From NCBI GenBank assembly GCA_002385265.1, contig DGDD01000156.1:1-6401 (forward strand): DNA of 6,401 bases, in the 5' to 3' direction. A program made the position numbers and the translations under genes. The DNA is from Chitinophagaceae bacterium UBA3961 (GTDB lineage Bacteria > Bacteroidota > Bacteroidia > Chitinophagales > Chitinophagaceae). Below the pieces are notes generated by a model. That model was not told the origin of the DNA and did no database searches. It saw nothing but the letters and a program-made list of their open reading frames with translations. How positions within the stretch are numbered: position 1 is the first letter of the stretch; every line of letters starts with the position of its first letter. Below are positions 3,654-6,401 of the stretch, one piece after another.

Positions 3654-6401
3654 GTGCGATTAAAGAGTTTAGAAATCAAAGGGTTTAAAAGTTTTGCTGA
3701 TAAAACAGTATTAAACTTTGACGAAGGAGTTACTGGTGTAATTGGTCCTAATGGATGCGGTAAAAGTAATATCGTAGATAGCATCCGTTGGGTTATTGGA
3801 GAACAGAAGATTAGCCACCTTAGAAGTGAAAATTTGGAAAGCTTGGTTTTCAATGGTTCCAAAACACGTTCTGCTTCCGGTTTGGCCGAAGTAAGCCTGA
3901 CTTTTGAAAATACAAAGAACCTCCTTCCTACTGAATTCAATACGGTTACTGTTACTCGTAAATTCTATAAAAGCGGTGAGAGCGAATATCGATTGAATGA
4001 TGTTCAATGTCGTTTAAAAGACATCCAAAACCTCTTCCTCGATACGGGTGTTAGTACCGATAGCTACGCGATTATTGAATTGGGAATGGTGGACGAAATC
4101 ATCAAGGATAAAGAAAACAGCCGCCGACGCATGCTGGAGCAAGCGGCAGGAATTTCGATCTACAAAACGAGAAAGAAAGAAGCGAAGAACAAGCTCGATG
4201 CCACAGAACAAGATCTTGCACGTATTGAGGATCTGTTGTTTGAAATCAACAACCAACTGAAAAGCTTGGAAAACCAAGCGAAAAAGGCCGAGAAATACTA
4301 CGAGATTAAAAAAGAGTACAGAGAGCTGAGTATTGAACTGGCTAAAGCTGCACTGGAAGGCTTCAACTTAACTTATCGTGAGTTGAATCAACAAACCGAA
4401 GCAGAAACAGACCGAAAGATTCAATTGGAAGCAGTGATCGCATTGGAAGAGGCAGCGCTGGAATCGGAAAAAACCGGTTTCATTGAAAAGGAGAGAGCCC
4501 TACAAAGCATGCAAACGGAGTTCAATGAATTGCTTCAAACCCTCAGAACCCGTGAAAATGAAAAGAACCTTGCAAGCCAACGATTGAATTTCCTTAATGA
4601 GAGGGCAACAAACCTTCAAGACTTTTTGACTAAAAGTGAAGGACAACTTACCGGATTAGAAGAAAGCATTGAGTTTACCAAACTTCAGATAGACGAAGAA
4701 AAAGCCAAATTAGAGTCTTTAGAAAGTCAATTGGAAGACGTTCGTCAAACTGTTGATGAGAAAAGACGAGTTTTTGATGAGAAAAGATCTCATGTTGACA
4801 CCTTAAGAAGTGAAAACCTTCATATCCAACGCAATCAATTTGAAGCAGAGAAGAAAGTAGCCGTAGCAGACACTTCCATCCAAAATCTTCAACGTACCAT
4901 TCACCAATTGGAAGAAGAGCAAGCAGCTCGAAACAGCCAGCTGAAGCAATTGGAGGAAGAACGTTCTGTAAAGGAAGAAGAACTGGAGCGTCGTAAAACC
5001 GATTTGGTTCAGCTACAAGAGCACAATGAGAGAACGCGTGAGTCAATTCTTCAAACGCAAAGTGAATTAGAGCGTCTTCGTCAGGAACTAGCTGATGAAA
5101 GCCGTAAACTGGACGCTAAGAAGAACGAATTCGATCTTTTAAAGAGTTTGATTGATTCGATGGAAGGGTATCCGGAGAGCGTTAAATTCTTGCACAAGAA
5201 TCCGAATTGGAACCACACTGCTCCAATTTTATCGGATATAATATATGTAAAAGAAGAATACCGTGCTGCTTTAGAAAATGTACTCGAACCCTATTTGAAC
5301 TACTATGTAGTGAACAATTTGAGTGAAGGGATGCAAGCAGTTCACTTACTCGATAACAATAAGAAAGGGAAAGCCAACTTTTTCTTACTCGATAAACTGG
5401 CTGATCAATCGGCAACAGGCCATCGCCCTGAGAATACCATTCCTGCCTTGGAAGTGATCGAAGTTGATGCACAATACCGCTCATTGGCCAACCACCTTCT
5501 TGGTAATGTATTTATTGCGGAGCAAGAGTCGGCACTTGAAAATAGCAATGGCTCCATTGTTATCGAGAAAACCGGAAAATATGTGAAAGGAAAGTACTCG
5601 TTAACAGGGGGAAGCGTTGGATTATTTGAAGGTAAAAAGATCGGACGTGCTAAAAACCTTGAGAAATTAGCAGAAGATATTCATGCTCAAGAAGCCGTTG
5701 TAAATTCACTGAAACAGTCGATTCAAGAAAAACACAACGAAGTTATTAGTTTCAACGAACAACTGAAAGAACAAGCCATTCGCCAAGCTCAAGAAGACAT
5801 TAACCGTCTCACCAATCTGGTATTCTCTCTTCAGAATAAAATTGAAAACCTTCATGGTTCTCAACATGTGGCAGAACACCGTTTGTCTGAAACTCAAATT
5901 GTATTAGAAGAAACCATTGCGGCAGTTGAAGGTACTAGAAATGAATGGACACAGTGGGTAGCTCAGTTGAACGACTTGAAGGAAAAACTTCAGGCAACGG
6001 AAGCCGATTATAAATCGATTGAAGAAGCCTATGGGCAGGCACAAGCCAGCTACAATGAATTCAATTTATTGGTAGCCCGTCAGCACAGTAAAATCAACGC
6101 TTTAGAGCAAGAACGCGAGTTCAAAAGCAATCAATTGGTTGAATTGAAGGGTCAAATAGAAAGCAATGCCTCTCAGTTAAAACAAACAACCGAACAGATA
6201 TCTGAAAGTGAAGTAACGCTTCAACAGGCTGAAGAAGGTCTGGTAAATTTACTCAGAAAAAAAGAAGAGGACGAGAAAGTGTTGAATGAAGCGGATCAGG
6301 CTTATTATAATGTAAGAAATGCGCTAGGTGAGAAGGAAAGTGAGCTTCGCCATAAAGTAAAAGAGAAGGACCAACTCGAACATCTTCGCGCTTCTATTAA
6401 G
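3654..6401 (+). CDS. smc: Chromosome segregation/condensin protein SMC (C-terminus beyond window)
   Basis: SMC is the ATPase core of bacterial condensin; with ScpA and ScpB it extrudes DNA loops and helps separate replicated chromosomes. The frame opens with GTG at 3654 (stop codon in frame at 3639-3641, no ATG between) and continues 916 codons to the window end. Residues 1-165 form the N-terminal ATPase lobe: M-R-L-K-S-L-E-I-K-G-F-K-S-F, Walker A GPNGCGKS (31-38, Lys37), Q-loop I-G-E-Q (Gln51) and the arginine finger L-R-S (Arg57). Coiled coil 1 runs about 165-495, rich in Glu, Lys, Leu and Gln. The hinge covers about 500-670, beginning G-Y-P-E-S-V (505-510), with N-Y-Y-V-V-N-N and the L-T-G-G-S-V-G turn (650-656). 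Coiled coil 2 starts near 675 and continues to the edge. The signature motif, Walker B and about 260 residues are expected downstream, given family lengths near 1,170-1,190. No frameshift or internal stop was noticed. Confidence 0.97.
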   Translation, partial: MRLKSLEIKGFKSFADKTVLNFDEGVTGVIGPNGCGKSNIVDSIRWVIGEQKISHLRSENLESLVFNGSKTRSASGLAEVSLTFENTKNLLPTEFNTVTVTRKFYKSGESEYRLNDVQCRLKDIQNLFLDTGVSTDSYAIIELGMVDEIIKDKENSRRRMLEQAAGISIYKTRKKEAKNKLDATEQDLARIEDLLFEINNQLKSLENQAKKAEKYYEIKKEYRELSIELAKAALEGFNLTYRELNQQTEAETDRKIQLEAVIALEEAALESEKTGFIEKERALQSMQTEFNELLQTLRTRENEKNLASQRLNFLNERATNLQDFLTKSEGQLTGLEESIEFTKLQIDEEKAKLESLESQLEDVRQTVDEKRRVFDEKRSHVDTLRSENLHIQRNQFEAEKKVAVADTSIQNLQRTIHQLEEEQAARNSQLKQLEEERSVKEEELERRKTDLVQLQEHNERTRESILQTQSELERLRQELADESRKLDAKKNEFDLLKSLIDSMEGYPESVKFLHKNPNWNHTAPILSDIIYVKEEYRAALENVLEPYLNYYVVNNLSEGMQAVHLLDNNKKGKANFFLLDKLADQSATGHRPENTIPALEVIEVDAQYRSLANHLLGNVFIAEQESALENSNGSIVIEKTGKYVKGKYSLTGGSVGLFEGKKIGRAKNLEKLAEDIHAQEAVVNSLKQSIQEKHNEVISFNEQLKEQAIRQAQEDINRLTNLVFSLQNKIENLHGSQHVAEHRLSETQIVLEETIAAVEGTRNEWTQWVAQLNDLKEKLQATEADYKSIEEAYGQAQASYNEFNLLVARQHSKINALEQEREFKSNQLVELKGQIESNASQLKQTTEQISESEVTLQQAEEGLVNLLRKKEEDEKVLNEADQAYYNVRNALGEKESELRHKVKEKDQLEHLRASIK

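Noticed and set aside
3638..5897. Open frames on the minus strand and a short plus-strand one at 4048-4260 inside smc
   Set aside because: They are antisense or off-frame to a continuous, motif-rich SMC frame and show no recognisable domains or starts of their own.
1..6401. Undescribed defence, mobile or RNA-guided system
   Set aside because: No transposase, integrase, nuclease, reverse transcriptase, toxin-antitoxin pair, CRISPR-like array or structured RNA was found; the recognisable genes are enzymes, housekeeping proteins and common uncharacterised families.

Overview
The window looks like ordinary chromosomal sequence from a member of the Bacteroidota (Flavobacteriia or a related class). 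The evidence is moderate to low GC, no Shine-Dalgarno-like leaders, promoter candidates of the TAnnTTTG type, signal peptides ending in xxA-Q, and an SMC protein whose hinge has the form I associate with this phylum. I could not search a database, so the phylum is an inference and no genus is offered.

Layout. Positions 1-2500 hold four tightly packed plus-strand genes: the C-terminal part of an esterase-D-like alpha/beta hydrolase (cut by the window start), a second secreted alpha/beta hydrolase 2 nt downstream, a secreted protein of unknown function, and a cytoplasmic DUF1905/YdeI-like protein. A strong hairpin at 2481-2511 overlaps the end of the last gene and probably terminates transcription from both sides. 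Convergent to it, on the minus strand at 2518-2829, is a small single-RRM RNA-binding protein. A 287-bp AT-rich intergenic region with inverted repeats separates that gene from the divergent queD gene (3117-3470, queuosine/7-deazapurine pathway). After a 183-bp gap with a clear -7 promoter box, a large smc gene begins with GTG at 3654 and stays open to the end of the window (916 codons, without its C-terminal ATPase lobe).

How the genes work together. The two hydrolases are probably co-transcribed and may both remove ester groups from carbohydrates or similar substrates. The other two genes in that run have no evident functional link to them. The RRM protein, QueD and SMC are housekeeping-type functions (RNA binding, tRNA modification, chromosome organisation), each apparently with its own transcription unit. 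I found no mobile element, CRISPR array, tRNA, rRNA or defence cassette, and nothing that amounts to a new biological system. The points most worth checking are the regulatory region between the RRM gene and queD, the terminator built into a coding end, and the uncharacterised secreted protein.
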